From: Streptomyces sp. SM1
Lineage (GTDB): Bacteria; Actinomycetota; Actinomycetes; Streptomycetales; Streptomycetaceae
DNA: 51,780 nucleotides
NCBI RefSeq assembly: GCF_002910825.1
Contig: NZ_NEUB01000748.1
Span: forward strand, 1 to 51,780
Direction: 5' to 3'
Position numbers and translations under genes: made by a program. Positions 26,624 through 35,841 of the stretch are shown one piece after another. Every line of letters starts with the position of its first letter. The first letter of the stretch is position 1. Below the pieces are notes generated by a model. It was given only the letters and a program-made list of their open reading frames with translations. It did no database searches and was not told the DNA's origin.

Positions 26624-26881
26624 GCGCGAGCGAAGGGTGCGACGAGTGCATCGTCGACCTCCTTCGGTCCGGCGCCTCCATGCCTGACACGGTCTGCCAC
26701 CGGCACGCGACGCTTGTCACACACTACCGGGCCTCATGCCCGTCGACACCGCTGTCGTCCCATCCGCTGAGCCTCCCTGGCCGCCCAGGAGCGAAGCAGG
26801 CGCTTGCCGTTCGGGAGAGCGGACGGACACGGACCGGACCTGCGGTGGGGACGGTCTCCCGAAACGCCCCTGCCATGGACA

Positions 26882-26920
26882 GGCCGCCTGCCCCGCGTGG
26901 GTGGTGCGGGGCAGGCGGCC
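26882..26920. terminator. Strong terminator of the SulP gene
   Basis: GGCCGCCTGCCCCGC (26882) and GCGGGGCAGGCGGCC (26906) form a perfect 15-bp stem with a 9-nt loop, just after the stop of the SulP gene. Confidence 0.85.
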
Positions 26921-26927
26921 TCACGGG

Positions 26928-28430
26928 TCAGTGACCGCCGGTGAGTTGTCCGGCCAGGCGCTGGTGCATGTCGGCGCTGGGCTCGTTGAGGCCGACGATG
27001 GTGACCTTCTTGCCGCGCTGGGCGTACTTGGTCTCGATGGCGTCGAGCGCGGCGACGGAGGAGGCGTCCCAGATGTGGGTGCCGGACAGGTCGATGACGA
27101 CGTCGTCCGGGTCGTCCTTGTAGTTGAACTGGTAGACGAGGTCGTTGGAGGAAGCGAAGAACAGTTCGCCGGTGACCGCGTAGACGACCTGCTTGCCGTC
27201 GGGGTCGACGACGCCGGAGACGTTGGCGAGGTGCGCGACCCGCTTGGCGAAGATGATCATCGCGGCGATGGTGCCGACGACCACACCGATGGCCAGGTTG
27301 TGGGTGGCGACCACACAGATGACGGTGACCGCCATGACGATCGTCTCGCCGACCGGCATGCGCTTGAGCGTCTTGGGCTGGATCGAGTGCCAGTCGAACG
27401 TGCCCACCGAGACCATGATCATGACGGCGACCAGGGCGGCCATGGGGATGTCGGAGACGATGGGGCCGAAGACGACGACCAGGATGATCAGGAAGGTACC
27501 GGCCAGGAAGGTGGACAGACGGGTACGGGCACCCGAGACCTTCACGTTGATCATGGTCTGGCCGATCATGGCACAGCCGCCCATGCCGCCGAAGAAGCCG
27601 GTGACGATGTTGGCGATGCCCTGGCCGATCGACTCACGGGTCTTGCCCGAGTGGGTGTCGGTGATGTCGTCGACCAGCTTGGCCGTCATCAGCGACTCCA
27701 TCAGGCCCACCAGCGCCATGGCGAGCGCGTAGGGCGCGATGGTGGTCAGGGTGTCCAGGGTGAAGGGCACGTCGGGCAGTCCGGGCACCGGCAGGGACGA
27801 GGGCAGTTCGCCCTTGTCGCCGACGTTGGGGACGGCGATGCCCGCGGCCACGGTGATCACCGTCAGCACGACGATGGAGACCAGCGGCGCCGGGATCACC
27901 TTGGTGACCTTCGGGAAGAACACCATGAGGGCCAGGCCGCCGGCGAGGAGCGGGTAGACGGCCCACGGGACGTCGTGCATCTCCGGCACCTGGGCCATGA
28001 AGATCAGGATGGCCAGGGCGTTGACGAAGCCGACCATCACCGAGCGCGGCACGAACCGCATCAGCTTCGCCACCCCGAGCGCGCCCAGGATCACCTGGAA
28101 GACACCGGCCAGGATGACGGCGGCGATCATGTAGCCGAGGCCGTACTCCTGGTTGAGCGGCGCGATGACCAGGGCGATGGCGCCGGTGGCGGCGGAGATC
28201 ATCGCCTTGCGGCCACCCACCACGGAGATGACGACGGCCATGGTGAAGGAGGCGAACAGGCCGATGCTGGGGTCGACGCCGGCGATGATCGAGAAGGAGA
28301 TCGCCTCGGGGATGAGCGCGAGGGCGACGACCAGGCCGGCCAGCACCTCGGTGCGCAGGACCTTCGGGGAGGCAAGCCAGTCGGGCTTGGACATGCGGAA
28401 CCTGGGAGCCGCGGACAGCGGTGAGGACAT
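26928..28430 (-). CDS. SulP-family anion transporter with STAS domain
   Basis: A 500-residue transporter: about 11-14 membrane segments starting at LAGLVVALALIPEAISFSII, with the SulP signatures FGGMGGCAMIGQTMINVKVSG and SGARTRLSTFLAGTF. A C-terminal STAS domain follows (DDVVIDLSGTHIWDASSVAALDAIE). SulP proteins import sulfate or bicarbonate; the substrate cannot be assigned here. The start at 28430 has AGGA 8 nt upstream. A MerR gene lies divergently 400 nt away with an operator-like element between them. Confidence 0.92.
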   Translation of the reverse strand: MSSPLSAAPRFRMSKPDWLASPKVLRTEVLAGLVVALALIPEAISFSIIAGVDPSIGLFASFTMAVVISVVGGRKAMISAATGAIALVIAPLNQEYGLGYMIAAVILAGVFQVILGALGVAKLMRFVPRSVMVGFVNALAILIFMAQVPEMHDVPWAVYPLLAGGLALMVFFPKVTKVIPAPLVSIVVLTVITVAAGIAVPNVGDKGELPSSLPVPGLPDVPFTLDTLTTIAPYALAMALVGLMESLMTAKLVDDITDTHSGKTRESIGQGIANIVTGFFGGMGGCAMIGQTMINVKVSGARTRLSTFLAGTFLIILVVVFGPIVSDIPMAALVAVMIMVSVGTFDWHSIQPKTLKRMPVGETIVMAVTVICVVATHNLAIGVVVGTIAAMIIFAKRVAHLANVSGVVDPDGKQVVYAVTGELFFASSNDLVYQFNYKDDPDDVVIDLSGTHIWDASSVAALDAIETKYAQRGKKVTIVGLNEPSADMHQRLAGQLTGGH

Positions 28431-28838
28431 GCAACCGTTCCTGTTCAGGCGCACGCGTCCGTTGCCGCTGGACACACGCGCAGGGCGTACGTGATTCCAC
28501 GAGAGAGCGGAATCTCCCGGCAGCCCGGCCGCCTCGGCGGGGGCCTTGCCGGACAGGGCGGCAACCTTCTGGTCGCCGGTCAGGCATCATTGCCTGGAAG
28601 TCTTCGGTGCCGTTACAGGCTCCGTCGCGGCCTGCGCTGCGGCGGTTGCGCCCCTACCGTGCGTGGAACCGCGGAGGCGAGCACATCCGGAAGTCTACCC
28701 TGACGTGAGCACAGGGTGCGCGGTGCGGCTTGTGAATCGCAGGTGAACAGCACACGAGTTCCTGTGATTGTTCTCACGTAGACTGGCGCACTTGACTGTT
28801 TCGAAATCAGGCGGATCACAGAGGGAGATGGCTCAGCG
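28431..28838. promoter_or_regulatory. SulP-merR intergenic region with operator-like element
   Basis: At 28694-28709 TCTACCCTGACGTGAG matches the sites at 24931 and 31700. On the minus strand it carries a TAGACT (-10-like) hexamer oriented toward the SulP gene. No gene is seen in this 408-nt gap. Confidence 0.5.
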
Positions 28839-29237
28839 ATGACGGAACCCCGGCAGATGCAGATCGGCGAGGTAGCCGAGCGGACCGGTTTGTCGTTGCG
28901 CACCATCCGTCATTACGAGGAAGTCGGCCTGGTTATTCCCTCGGCCCGCAGCAAGGGCGGCTTCCGGCTGTACACGGCGGCGGACGTGGACCGGCTGATG
29001 GTGATCCGCCGCATGAAGCCGCTCGACTTCTCCCTGGAGGAGATGCGCGACCTGCTGGACATCACCGACCGGCTCTCCGCGTCCGACGATGCCCCCACCG
29101 GAGAGGAGAGGGACCGGCTGCGGGAGCGGCTCGACTCCTACCGGAAGGTGGCCGACGCGCGCTGCGAGACACTCCGCGCCCGGCTGGCGATGGCCGAGGA
29201 CTTCGCCGCCACGCTCCGGCAGCGACTCACACACTGA
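28839..29237 (+). CDS. MerR-family regulator
   Basis: A 132-residue MerR protein: MQIGEVAERTGLSLRTIRHY from residue 7, then GGFRLYTAADVDRLMVIRRM and a coiled-coil with one Cys (YRKVADARCETLRARLAMAE). It is a close paralogue of the truncated gene at 20928-21285. The ATG at 28839 follows AGGGAG. It is divergent from the SulP gene and convergent with the prfC fragment and the next merR. Its targets are not known; the operator-like element upstream is a candidate. Confidence 0.9.
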   Translation: MTEPRQMQIGEVAERTGLSLRTIRHYEEVGLVIPSARSKGGFRLYTAADVDRLMVIRRMKPLDFSLEEMRDLLDITDRLSASDDAPTGEERDRLRERLDSYRKVADARCETLRARLAMAEDFAATLRQRLTH

Positions 29238-29239
29238 CC

Positions 29240-29329
29240 CGGCGGCAGAGCGCACGGCAGACGACCGATCACCACGAACGTCCGCCGCCCGACCGCCCCG
29301 GACGCCGCACAGTCGCTGCTCATGCTCAC
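29240..29329 (-). pseudogene. prfC 5' fragment
   Basis: Overlapping the stop of the next merR (GTGA), the frame reads MSSDCAASGAVGRRTFVVI, matching the first ~20 residues of prfC at 24434 (SSDWAASEAARRRTFAVI). Similarity stops before the P-loop. The remaining ~510 codons have been deleted, so that merR at 28839-29237 now abuts the stub. Confidence 0.75.
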
Positions 29330-29754
29330 CGTGCCGCCTCCCGGCCGGCCTCGTCGGCTTCCATCAGGCGGGCCAGGTAACCATGCAGAGATTGGGCGAA
29401 GTCCTCGGCGGAGGCCAGCTGACGCCGGAGGTGCTCACACCTCGCGTCGGCCTCCACCCAGTACGAACGCAGTCGCGTCACCAGTTCGCCATGTACTTGC
29501 TCGTCGGTCTCCGGCAATGGCCTGCCGCCATCCGGAAGTTGTTCCAGTACGTCCAGCACGGCGCGGACGTCTTCGAGGCAGAAGCCCAGGGGCCGCATGC
29601 GCCGCGCCAGCGCCAGCCGCCGTACTTCGGCCTCGGTGTAGAGGCGGAACCCGCCGGCGCTGCGCTCGCTCGGCGCCACCACGCCGACCTCCTCGTAGTG
29701 GCGGATCGTCCGCAGGGAGAGTCCCGTGCGCTCGGACACTTCGCCGATCTGCAT
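29326..29754 (-). CDS. MerR-family regulator, paralogue of the prfC-linked MerR
   Basis: A 142-residue MerR protein nearly identical in layout to 24431-24868: MQIGEVSERTGLSLRTIRHY, GGFRLYTEAEVRRLALARRM, DVRAVLDVLEQLPDGGRPLP, and coiled-coil with Cys in DARCEHLRRQL. The same GGAAGGCTG sequence precedes the ATG. Its former partner prfC survives only as a stub, so this regulator has lost its cotranscribed target but keeps an excellent operator (29813-29840). It may now act on other genes carrying the site. Confidence 0.9.
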   Translation of the reverse strand: MQIGEVSERTGLSLRTIRHYEEVGVVAPSERSAGGFRLYTEAEVRRLALARRMRPLGFCLEDVRAVLDVLEQLPDGGRPLPETDEQVHGELVTRLRSYWVEADARCEHLRRQLASAEDFAQSLHGYLARLMEADEAGREAAR

Positions 29755-29812
29755 CAGCCTTCCGCCCATGGACTACCGCCTCACTCCGGATGTCGGCGCC
29801 CTCGCCGGCTAC

Positions 29813-29845
29813 GAACTTACCCTCGCGTCAGGGTAAGTTCGCAAG
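29813..29845. promoter_or_regulatory. MerR-type promoter with perfect 11-bp palindrome
   Basis: Arms GAACTTACCCT and AGGGTAAGTTC are perfect inverted repeats with a 6-bp centre (CGCGTC). On the minus strand TTGCGA and TAAGTT lie 19 bp apart, the MerR-type spacing, driving merR. The symmetrical site may also affect the plus-strand gene at 30019. Confidence 0.75.
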
Positions 29846-30018
29846 AGTGAAACGAGGCCGACTCTCGCGCTCGAGCCAACGGCCGGATCCCCGGCCGCCA
29901 TCGGTACCTGCCGTAGCGTCTGCCACGCAGCCCGCGTTGGCTGCCGCGTCGTCAACCACTGCACCATCCCGGCGCATACGACTCACCGGCATCGAGGCGA
30001 TGACCGGGAAGGGATTCC

Positions 30019-30759
30019 ATGAGTGTACGTTTCGAGGAGATCGACTGGCGTCCGACACGGCTGGGGGACATCAGCCTGCGGCGGCGTCGGCACCCGGCCT
30101 CGGGTGATGACGTGTACGAGGTCAAGCTCGGCGACGAGTTCCTCATGTCCAGCCTCTTCACCGAGGGCGAGATCGCCCTCGCCCGACTGGGTCTGGCAGG
30201 GACTCCCGGCGGCGACCTGGACGTCGCCGTAGGCGGACTCGGCCTCGGATACACCGCCCGGGCAGCATTGGACGACGCGCGCGTGCGCTCGCTGATCGTC
30301 GTGGAGGCGCTGGGGGAAGTGATCGGCTGGCACCAGCGCGGGCTTGTGCCTCTGGGTGACGCCCTGACGTCGGATCCCCGGTGCCGCATGGTGAACGGCG
30401 ACTTCTTCGCCATGGCCGGCGACTCTCAAGGACTCGATCCGCAGGAACCCGGTCGCCGCTTCCACGCCATCCTGCTGGACATCGATCACTCACCGCAGCA
30501 TGTCCTCCATCCGGGTCACACCGCGCTCTACCAGCCTGCGGGACTGCGTGCCCTCACGGACCGCCTCTATCCCGGCGGTGTCTTCGCGCTGTGGTCGAAC
30601 GACCCGCCCGACGAACAGTTCGGCTCCGCACTCGCGCAGGTCTTCGCCGAACACGAGGCGCACGTGGTGACCTTCGACAACCCTCTGCAGGGCGGCACCG
30701 CAACCAACACGGTCTATCTCGCGAAGACGGACCCGGCATCCTCTCCCGTGCAGGAGTGA
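30019..30759 (+). CDS. Spermidine-synthase-like SAM-dependent methyltransferase fold protein
   Basis: A 246-residue protein with a Rossmann methyltransferase core: LDVAVGGLGLGYTARAALDD is the nucleotide loop, SLIVVEALGEVIGWHQRG the next strand, and FHAILLDIDHSP the acidic strand, as in spermidine synthase homologues. The ending ALWSNDPPDEQFGSALAQVF also fits that fold. The polyamine-specific gate is not clear, so I cannot assign a substrate. It stands alone downstream of the merR palindrome and could be part of that regulon. Confidence 0.75.
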   Translation: MSVRFEEIDWRPTRLGDISLRRRRHPASGDDVYEVKLGDEFLMSSLFTEGEIALARLGLAGTPGGDLDVAVGGLGLGYTARAALDDARVRSLIVVEALGEVIGWHQRGLVPLGDALTSDPRCRMVNGDFFAMAGDSQGLDPQEPGRRFHAILLDIDHSPQHVLHPGHTALYQPAGLRALTDRLYPGGVFALWSNDPPDEQFGSALAQVFAEHEAHVVTFDNPLQGGTATNTVYLAKTDPASSPVQE

Positions 30760-30873
30760 CCCCAGACGGTAAGGCGCGCTCGTCCCAGTGAGGCGGCCCG
30801 CGCACCATCAGGAGCCGGCCGGCCGGTCTCCCCCTCCCTCGGTGAGCAGGTCGAAGGCTCGTCGTATGCCTGC

Positions 30874-31656
30874 TCAGCGCAGACCGGCGGCCGGGTCGGT
30901 GACGAGCCAGCCACGGGCGCCCCAGAAGTCGACCGCCCGGCAGATGGTGCCCACCGCCCGCCTCGAGCGGTCACTCCCGTCGGCCCAGTGGCCGTTGCAC
31001 CAGTCGGCCAGTTGCCGGGCGGCGCCGTCCGTGTCCAGCACGCTCAGCCGGTTGTGGGAACCCAGGTGGGTGCCGAGCAGCAGCATGGCGGTCGCGTCGG
31101 CCTGGCCCGACGCCTCGGTCATGAAGGCGCTGATCGCCTGCCGCACGGTGGGCACCACGGGAGGCGGTGCCGTAGGCGTGGTCTTCCGGCGACCCGACCG
31201 CGACCTGGGCCTGGGCGTGCCCTCCGCCGCCCGCTTCGGCTCGGTCGAGGCCACTGCTTCCCGCGCGGGCGCCGCCGGTGGCGGCGTCTTCCCCTCCGTC
31301 GGCGGCGTTGCCCGCGTCACCGGCTCATGCCCCCCGCCGTTGAGGCAGAGTGCGACGTAGTCGCTGGGGACGGGTACGTTCTCGGCGATGGAGGTCTGGA
31401 GTGCTTCGGCGTCGCAGACCCGGCACAGCGGCAGCTCGCGCCAACCGATGATCGACAGCTGGGTACCGCGCGAATAGCGGGTCATAGCCTGCGGGCGGTG
31501 CACGATGTCCGTACCGCCACAGCCCGCGCAGCGAGGACCGCCACGCATCCACCGGGCCCCGCACCTCAGACAGGTGACCTTGATGTCGCCCTCGACCGGC
31601 TCGCCGCGCAGCTCCTCGCTCTCTCCGCACGACGGGCAGTCCGCTACCCCGGCCAT
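30874..31656 (-). CDS. Zinc-ribbon protein with a recombinase-like core-binding domain
   Basis: The N-terminal 80 residues carry four Cys pairs (CPSCG, CLRCG, CAGCG, CRVC), suggesting two zinc ribbons. A Pro/Arg-rich linker follows. The C-terminal ~90 residues (ISAFMTEASGQADATAMLLL, RRAVGTICRAVDFWGARGWL, then DPAAGLR) resemble the SAM-like core-binding domain of tyrosine recombinases, but there is no catalytic domain. A DNA-binding role is inferred. The ATG at 31656 follows AGGGAGGA. An operator-like element (31700-31715) lies 43 nt upstream. Confidence 0.6.
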   Translation of the reverse strand: MAGVADCPSCGESEELRGEPVEGDIKVTCLRCGARWMRGGPRCAGCGGTDIVHRPQAMTRYSRGTQLSIIGWRELPLCRVCDAEALQTSIAENVPVPSDYVALCLNGGGHEPVTRATPPTEGKTPPPAAPAREAVASTEPKRAAEGTPRPRSRSGRRKTTPTAPPPVVPTVRQAISAFMTEASGQADATAMLLLGTHLGSHNRLSVLDTDGAARQLADWCNGHWADGSDRSRRAVGTICRAVDFWGARGWLVTDPAAGLR

Positions 31657-31697
31657 GGCTCGTCCTCCCTCGCATGCGTACTGCGGAACTCCTGAAG

Positions 31698-31715
31698 AGT
31701 CTACGGTGACGTAAG
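31698..31715. promoter_or_regulatory. Operator-like element before the zinc-ribbon gene
   Basis: TCTACGGTGACGTAAG at 31700-31715 matches 24931-24946 and 28694-28709 at 13-14 of 16 bases. On the minus strand TAGACT lies at 31703-31698, correctly placed as a -10 for the gene starting at 31656. Confidence 0.55.
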
Positions 31716-31766
31716 GGTTGCCTCGGCGGGTAGGGCTCGGCTCAGCAGTACGCCTGCCGCTGCGGG

Positions 31767-32381
31767 TCAATGCGCCTCGGAGGACGTGAACAGTCGGTCG
31801 AGGTGATACCCCAGCAGTTGCGTGGCGGCCTGCGGGGTGCGCTGACCGACCATGACACACGTTCCGAGTCCGTGGCTCAGGGCAAGCAGCCGTGCCGCCT
31901 CGGCGTACGGATCGGCCACTGCGTCGAGCACGCCGTCGTTCTGTGCCTGCCGCAACAGCTCGGCGAGCTGTGCCTCCAGTCGGTTCGGCCCTTCGACGAA
32001 GGGCTGGGCAGCCAGCTCCGGGTCGGTCATCGCCAACATCGCGCAGGACGTCCACAGCAGGTGGAAGGTGCGGCTCGCCTCGTCCGTGGGCAGGGCCTCG
32101 GCGAGCAGGGCCTCAACGCGCTCACGCGGGGACGGCGGGTCCTGCCCGGTGGCCAGGCGGGCCGCCCAGCGGTCGTGACTGCGTTCTTCCAGATGCCCGA
32201 GCGCGGCAAGCAGCAGCTGGGCCTTGGTCTCGAAGTAGTACTGCACGAGCCGGACCGATACGCCCGCCTCCGCGGCGACCGCGCGCATCGTCACGGCATG
32301 GAGGCCGGTGCGGGTGGCCAGGCGGATGAGGCCGTTGATGATCTGGGCTTTGCGCTGCGCATGGTCAGCGGTCCTCGGCAC
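31767..32381 (-). CDS. TetR-family regulator
   Basis: A 204-residue TetR repressor: ATRTGLHAVTMRAVAAEAGV and SVRLVQYYFETKAQLLLAAL form the DNA-binding domain, followed by an all-helical ligand domain. The GTG at 32381 was chosen for length and a nearby GGGAAGG; ATG codons further upstream are in frame. It is divergent from the MFS exporter at 32492, the usual arrangement of an efflux pump and its repressor. Confidence 0.85.
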   Translation of the reverse strand: MPRTADHAQRKAQIINGLIRLATRTGLHAVTMRAVAAEAGVSVRLVQYYFETKAQLLLAALGHLEERSHDRWAARLATGQDPPSPRERVEALLAEALPTDEASRTFHLLWTSCAMLAMTDPELAAQPFVEGPNRLEAQLAELLRQAQNDGVLDAVADPYAEAARLLALSHGLGTCVMVGQRTPQAATQLLGYHLDRLFTSSEAH

Positions 32382-32491
32382 GCTCGCTTCACCTTCCCGC
32401 GCGGTTTTGGTACGCCGTATCATAACGTCTGCCAGGTCCATTGAAGGTGACCGCACATGACCGGTGAGGGACTCGGGAGGGGCTGGGTGAC

Positions 32492-33931
32492 GTGACGCAG
32501 GAGTACGGGGCGTCCGAGGGAAGCACGGTGCGGGCCGCCCCCGCCGTAGGGCGCCGTCGCGCGGCATGGATACTTGGTCTGGCCTGTGCTGCGCAGTTCA
32601 TGGTGGTGCTGGACGTTTCCGTGGTGAACGTCGCCCTGCCGTCGATCCGCACCGCCCTCGGCTTCACGACGGCGGACCTGTCGTGGGTGGTCAACGCCTA
32701 CGGGCTCGCGTTCGCCGGACTCCTGCTGTTGGGCGGTCGCCTCGCGGACGTCCTGGGGCACCGGCGGGCCTTCGTGCTGGGGCTGGCACTGTTCTCCGGT
32801 GCAAGCCTGGTGGGAGGACTTGCCTCGTCACCCGCAGCGCTGATCGCCGCTCGCGCGGTGCAGGGAGCCGGGGCGGCGCTGCTCGCCCCGGCCACCCTGA
32901 CCGTACTGACCGGGACGTTCACCGAGGGGCCGTCGCGGACGCGCGCGCTGGGCGCCTGGACGGCGGTCGGGGTGGCCGGCGGCGCCGCGGGCAACCTGAT
33001 CGGCGGCGCGCTGACCGAGTACCTGTCGTGGCGGTGGATCCTGCTGGTCAACGTGCCGATCGGCGCCGCGGGCGTCCTGCTGGGCGGGCGTCTGGTGCCG
33101 GGCGGGCGGGACGGTGGGCCCAGGCCGCGCCTCGACGTCGCGGGGGCCTCACTGGCGACGGCCGGAATCGCCGGCCTCACCTTCGGACTGGCGCAGACGA
33201 ACTCACGCGGCGGGGACGATGCTCTCACCGCCGGGGCGACAGCGGCAGGGGTGCTGGCTCTGGCGGTCTTCGTCCGGGTGGAGGCCCGTGTGGTGCACAC
33301 TCCCCTGGTGCCCGCGCGCCTCCTGCGGATCCGGTCGGTGGGCGTGGGCAACCTGGTCCTGCTGCTGACGGGGGCCTGCCTCATCCCGATGTGGTACTTC
33401 CTCTCCCTCTACATGCAGCAGGTACTGCACTACGGCCCTTTGCGGACGGCCGTGGGCTTCCTGCCGCACACGCTGGTGACCATGGCCGTCGGCGCCCGCC
33501 TCGCGCCACGCCTGATGGAGCGCACCGGCCCACGGACCCTGATCGTCACCAGCGCCGTCGTCTCGGCGGCCGGCTTCTGGTGGCAGAGCCGGATCAGCCC
33601 CGACAGCGGCTACGTCGACGGGATCCTGGGCCCGGCACTGGTCATCTCGATCGGCAGCGGGCTCCTGCTCACACCGATCACCACCGCGGTCACCAGCGAC
33701 GTAGCTCCTGCCGACGCCGGGGCGGCTTCCGGGCTGATGAACACCACGAAGCAGGTCGGCGGCGCACTCGGTCTCGCCGTCCTGTCCACGCTCGCCGCCA
33801 CCGACGGCGTCGGCGTACCGGCACTCACCGCCGGGTACGCGCGGGCCTTCCTGGCCATCGCGGCGGTGCTGACGGTCACGGCCGTCGTCGCGCTCGCCCT
33901 GCCGCGCCGCCCCGAGCGGCGGACCGGTTAA
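32492..33931 (+). CDS. MFS drug exporter, 14-segment DHA2 type
   Basis: A 479-residue major facilitator protein with about 14 hydrophobic segments. Family motifs: [15 protein letters not shown] in segment 1, [14 protein letters not shown] (motif A), [12 protein letters not shown], and a late conserved segment [19 protein letters not shown]. It likely exports small drugs by proton antiport. The start is GTG. It is divergent from a TetR gene, and its stop overlaps that of the convergent ABC gene at 33928. Confidence 0.9.
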   Translation: MTQEYGASEGSTVRAAPAVGRRRAAWILGLACAAQFMVVLDVSVVNVALPSIRTALGFTTADLSWVVNAYGLAFAGLLLLGGRLADVLGHRRAFVLGLALFSGASLVGGLASSPAALIAARAVQGAGAALLAPATLTVLTGTFTEGPSRTRALGAWTAVGVAGGAAGNLIGGALTEYLSWRWILLVNVPIGAAGVLLGGRLVPGGRDGGPRPRLDVAGASLATAGIAGLTFGLAQTNSRGGDDALTAGATAAGVLALAVFVRVEARVVHTPLVPARLLRIRSVGVGNLVLLLTGACLIPMWYFLSLYMQQVLHYGPLRTAVGFLPHTLVTMAVGARLAPRLMERTGPRTLIVTSAVVSAAGFWWQSRISPDSGYVDGILGPALVISIGSGLLLTPITTAVTSDVAPADAGAASGLMNTTKQVGGALGLAVLSTLAATDGVGVPALTAGYARAFLAIAAVLTVTAVVALALPRRPERRTG

Positions 33932-35112
33932 GCGAGTTGCGTGGCCACCCGGGCGAACTGGGCCGCGTACAGGCGTGCGTACGCGCCGTCGGCCGCCAGC
34001 AGTTCCTCGAGCCGGCCGTGTTCGACGATGCGTCCCTGCTCCATGACCAGGATGGTGTCCGCGTCGCGGATCGTGGAGAGGCGGTGGGCGATGACGAAGC
34101 TGGCCCGGTCTGTGCGCAGATCGGCCATGGCGTGCTGGATCAGCACCTCGGTGCGGGTGTCGACTGACGAGGTGGCCTCGTCCAGGACCAGGACCAGGAT
34201 CGGCGGTTCGGTGAGGAAGGCGCGGGCGATGGTGAGGAGTTGGCGTTCGCCGTCGCTCAGGTTGGCGCCGTTCTCGTCGAGGAGGGTCTGGTAGCCGTCG
34301 GGCAGTGTGCGGATGAAGTGGTCGGCACGGGCTGCCGTCGCCGCCGCCACGATCTCCTCGTGAGTGGCGCTGTCCTTGCCGTAGGCGATGTTGGCGGCGA
34401 TGGTGCCTTCGAAGAGCCAGGTGTCCTGGGGCACCATGCCGATGTGGCGGCGCAGTGCGGCGCGGGGAAGGGCGGCGATGTCGATGCCGTCGAGGGTGAT
34501 GCGGCCGCTGGTGGGTTCGTAGAACCGCAGCAGCAGGTTGACCAGGGTGGTCTTGCCCGCGCCGGTGGGGCCGACGATGGCCACGGTTTCGTGCGGTGCG
34601 ACCGCGAGGTCGAGTTTCTCGATCAGCGGCTCGTCCGGTTCGTAGCGGAAGGACACCTGCTCGAACTCGACCTTGCCCGAGATCCCCGGGAGCTGCCGCG
34701 GCTCCTGCGGGTCGGGTGTCTGCTCGTCGGCGTCGACGAGTTCGAAGACGCGCTCCGCGGAGGCGACGCCGGACTGCACGATGCTGACCAGGGCGGCGGC
34801 CTGGGTGAGGGGGTTGTTGAACTGCAGGGTGTAGGTGATGAATGCCTGGATCTCACCGACGGTCATCGCGCCGGACGCCACTCGCAGCCCACCGCACACG
34901 GCGACCGCGACGAAGGTGAGGTGCCCGAGGAAGGCTGTGGCCGGCTGAATGATGCCGGAGAGGAACTGGGCGCGGTGTGCGGCCTCGAAGACACCGTGGT
35001 TGCGCTCGTCGAAGACCCGCTGTGCGTCCTCGCCACGGCCGAAGAGCAGTACTTGGTCGTGCCCGGTGAACATCTCCTCGACGCGGGCGCCGAGTTCGCC
35101 GGTGTGAAGGGC
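33928..35112 (-). pseudogene. ABC exporter, N-terminal half missing
   Basis: The remaining 380-residue frame covers the last part of the membrane domain ([16 protein letters not shown] onward) and a complete nucleotide-binding domain: Walker [11 protein letters not shown]-loop [13 protein letters not shown], signature LSDGERQLL, Walker [16 protein letters not shown] full exporter half is ~580-620 residues, so about 230 N-terminal residues are gone at ~35112, where the tetR upstream region begins. There is also a two-residue insertion (LVLV) before the Walker B Asp from a short CCAGGA duplication. It is unlikely to transport. Confidence 0.8.
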
Positions 35113-35160
35113 ACTAACGCATCAGAGGCTTCTCCGTACGGAAGGCTTAGGGTGACGTGC

Positions 35161-35841
35161 ATGGCCATCCCGACCTCCGGTTCCGCCGCCGTCAGCAGTG
35201 CGGCCGACCGCGCCCTGCCCCTGCGCGAGCGCAAGAAGCAGCGCACCTTCCGCGCCCTGGCCGACGTGGCACTCACACGCTTCACCGAGCGGGGCTTCGA
35301 CGAGGTGACCCTGGACGAACTCGTCGACGAGGTCGAGATCTCCAAGCGGACCTTCTTCCGCTACTACTCGTCCAAGGAGTCCGCGGCTCTCGCCGCGGAG
35401 GCCGAGCTGTGGATCGTCTACGTGGACGAGTTCACGGCGACCGACCTGCACGGCGATGTCCTCACCGCCCTACGGACCGCCCTGACCACCGCCATCACCG
35501 GCATGGACGAGGACTGGCCACGCCGCTTCCTGGCCACCCGCCGTCTCGCCGCCGGCCACAGTGGGCTGCGCAGGCACAGCCTCGTCATGGCCAGCCACCA
35601 CCAGGAGCAGATCGTCGAGCAGCTCGAAGTCAAACTCGGTCGCGATGGCCGGGAGGAGATACGGCTGCGTCTGCTCGGAGAAATTGCCTTCGGCGCCTAC
35701 CGCGTCGGCGCCAAGAACTGGACGGCCGGCCGCGGTGAAGGCGCCGGCAGCCGCGGCAGGGGCGGTCATGCGACACTCGCCGCCCGCGTGAGCGAGGCGT
35801 TCGACACCATCCCCGACGCGATCACCCTGACCACCGGCTGA
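35161..35841 (+). CDS. TetR-family regulator
   Basis: A 226-residue regulator. The N-terminal domain is typical (LTRFTERGFDEVTLDELVDE, SKRTFFRYYSSKESAALA), with a helical C-terminal domain. The ATG at 35161 follows directly on GGTGACGTGC, which partly matches the MerR-type element (TA-GGTGACGT). The joint with the truncated ABC gene is about 50 nt upstream, so its present promoter may be newly formed. No target gene is adjacent. Confidence 0.85.
   Translation: MAIPTSGSAAVSSAADRALPLRERKKQRTFRALADVALTRFTERGFDEVTLDELVDEVEISKRTFFRYYSSKESAALAAEAELWIVYVDEFTATDLHGDVLTALRTALTTAITGMDEDWPRRFLATRRLAAGHSGLRRHSLVMASHHQEQIVEQLEVKLGRDGREEIRLRLLGEIAFGAYRVGAKNWTAGRGEGAGSRGRGGHATLAARVSEAFDTIPDAITLTTG

Noticed and set aside
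26736..28424. 562-codon plus-strand frame rich in Asp, Gly and His
   Set aside because: Mirror of the SulP gene; not a real repeat protein.
35147..35160. Full member of the MerR-type operator family before tetR
   Set aside because: Only about 10 of 13 bases match and the other half-site is absent; kept as a weak half-site only.
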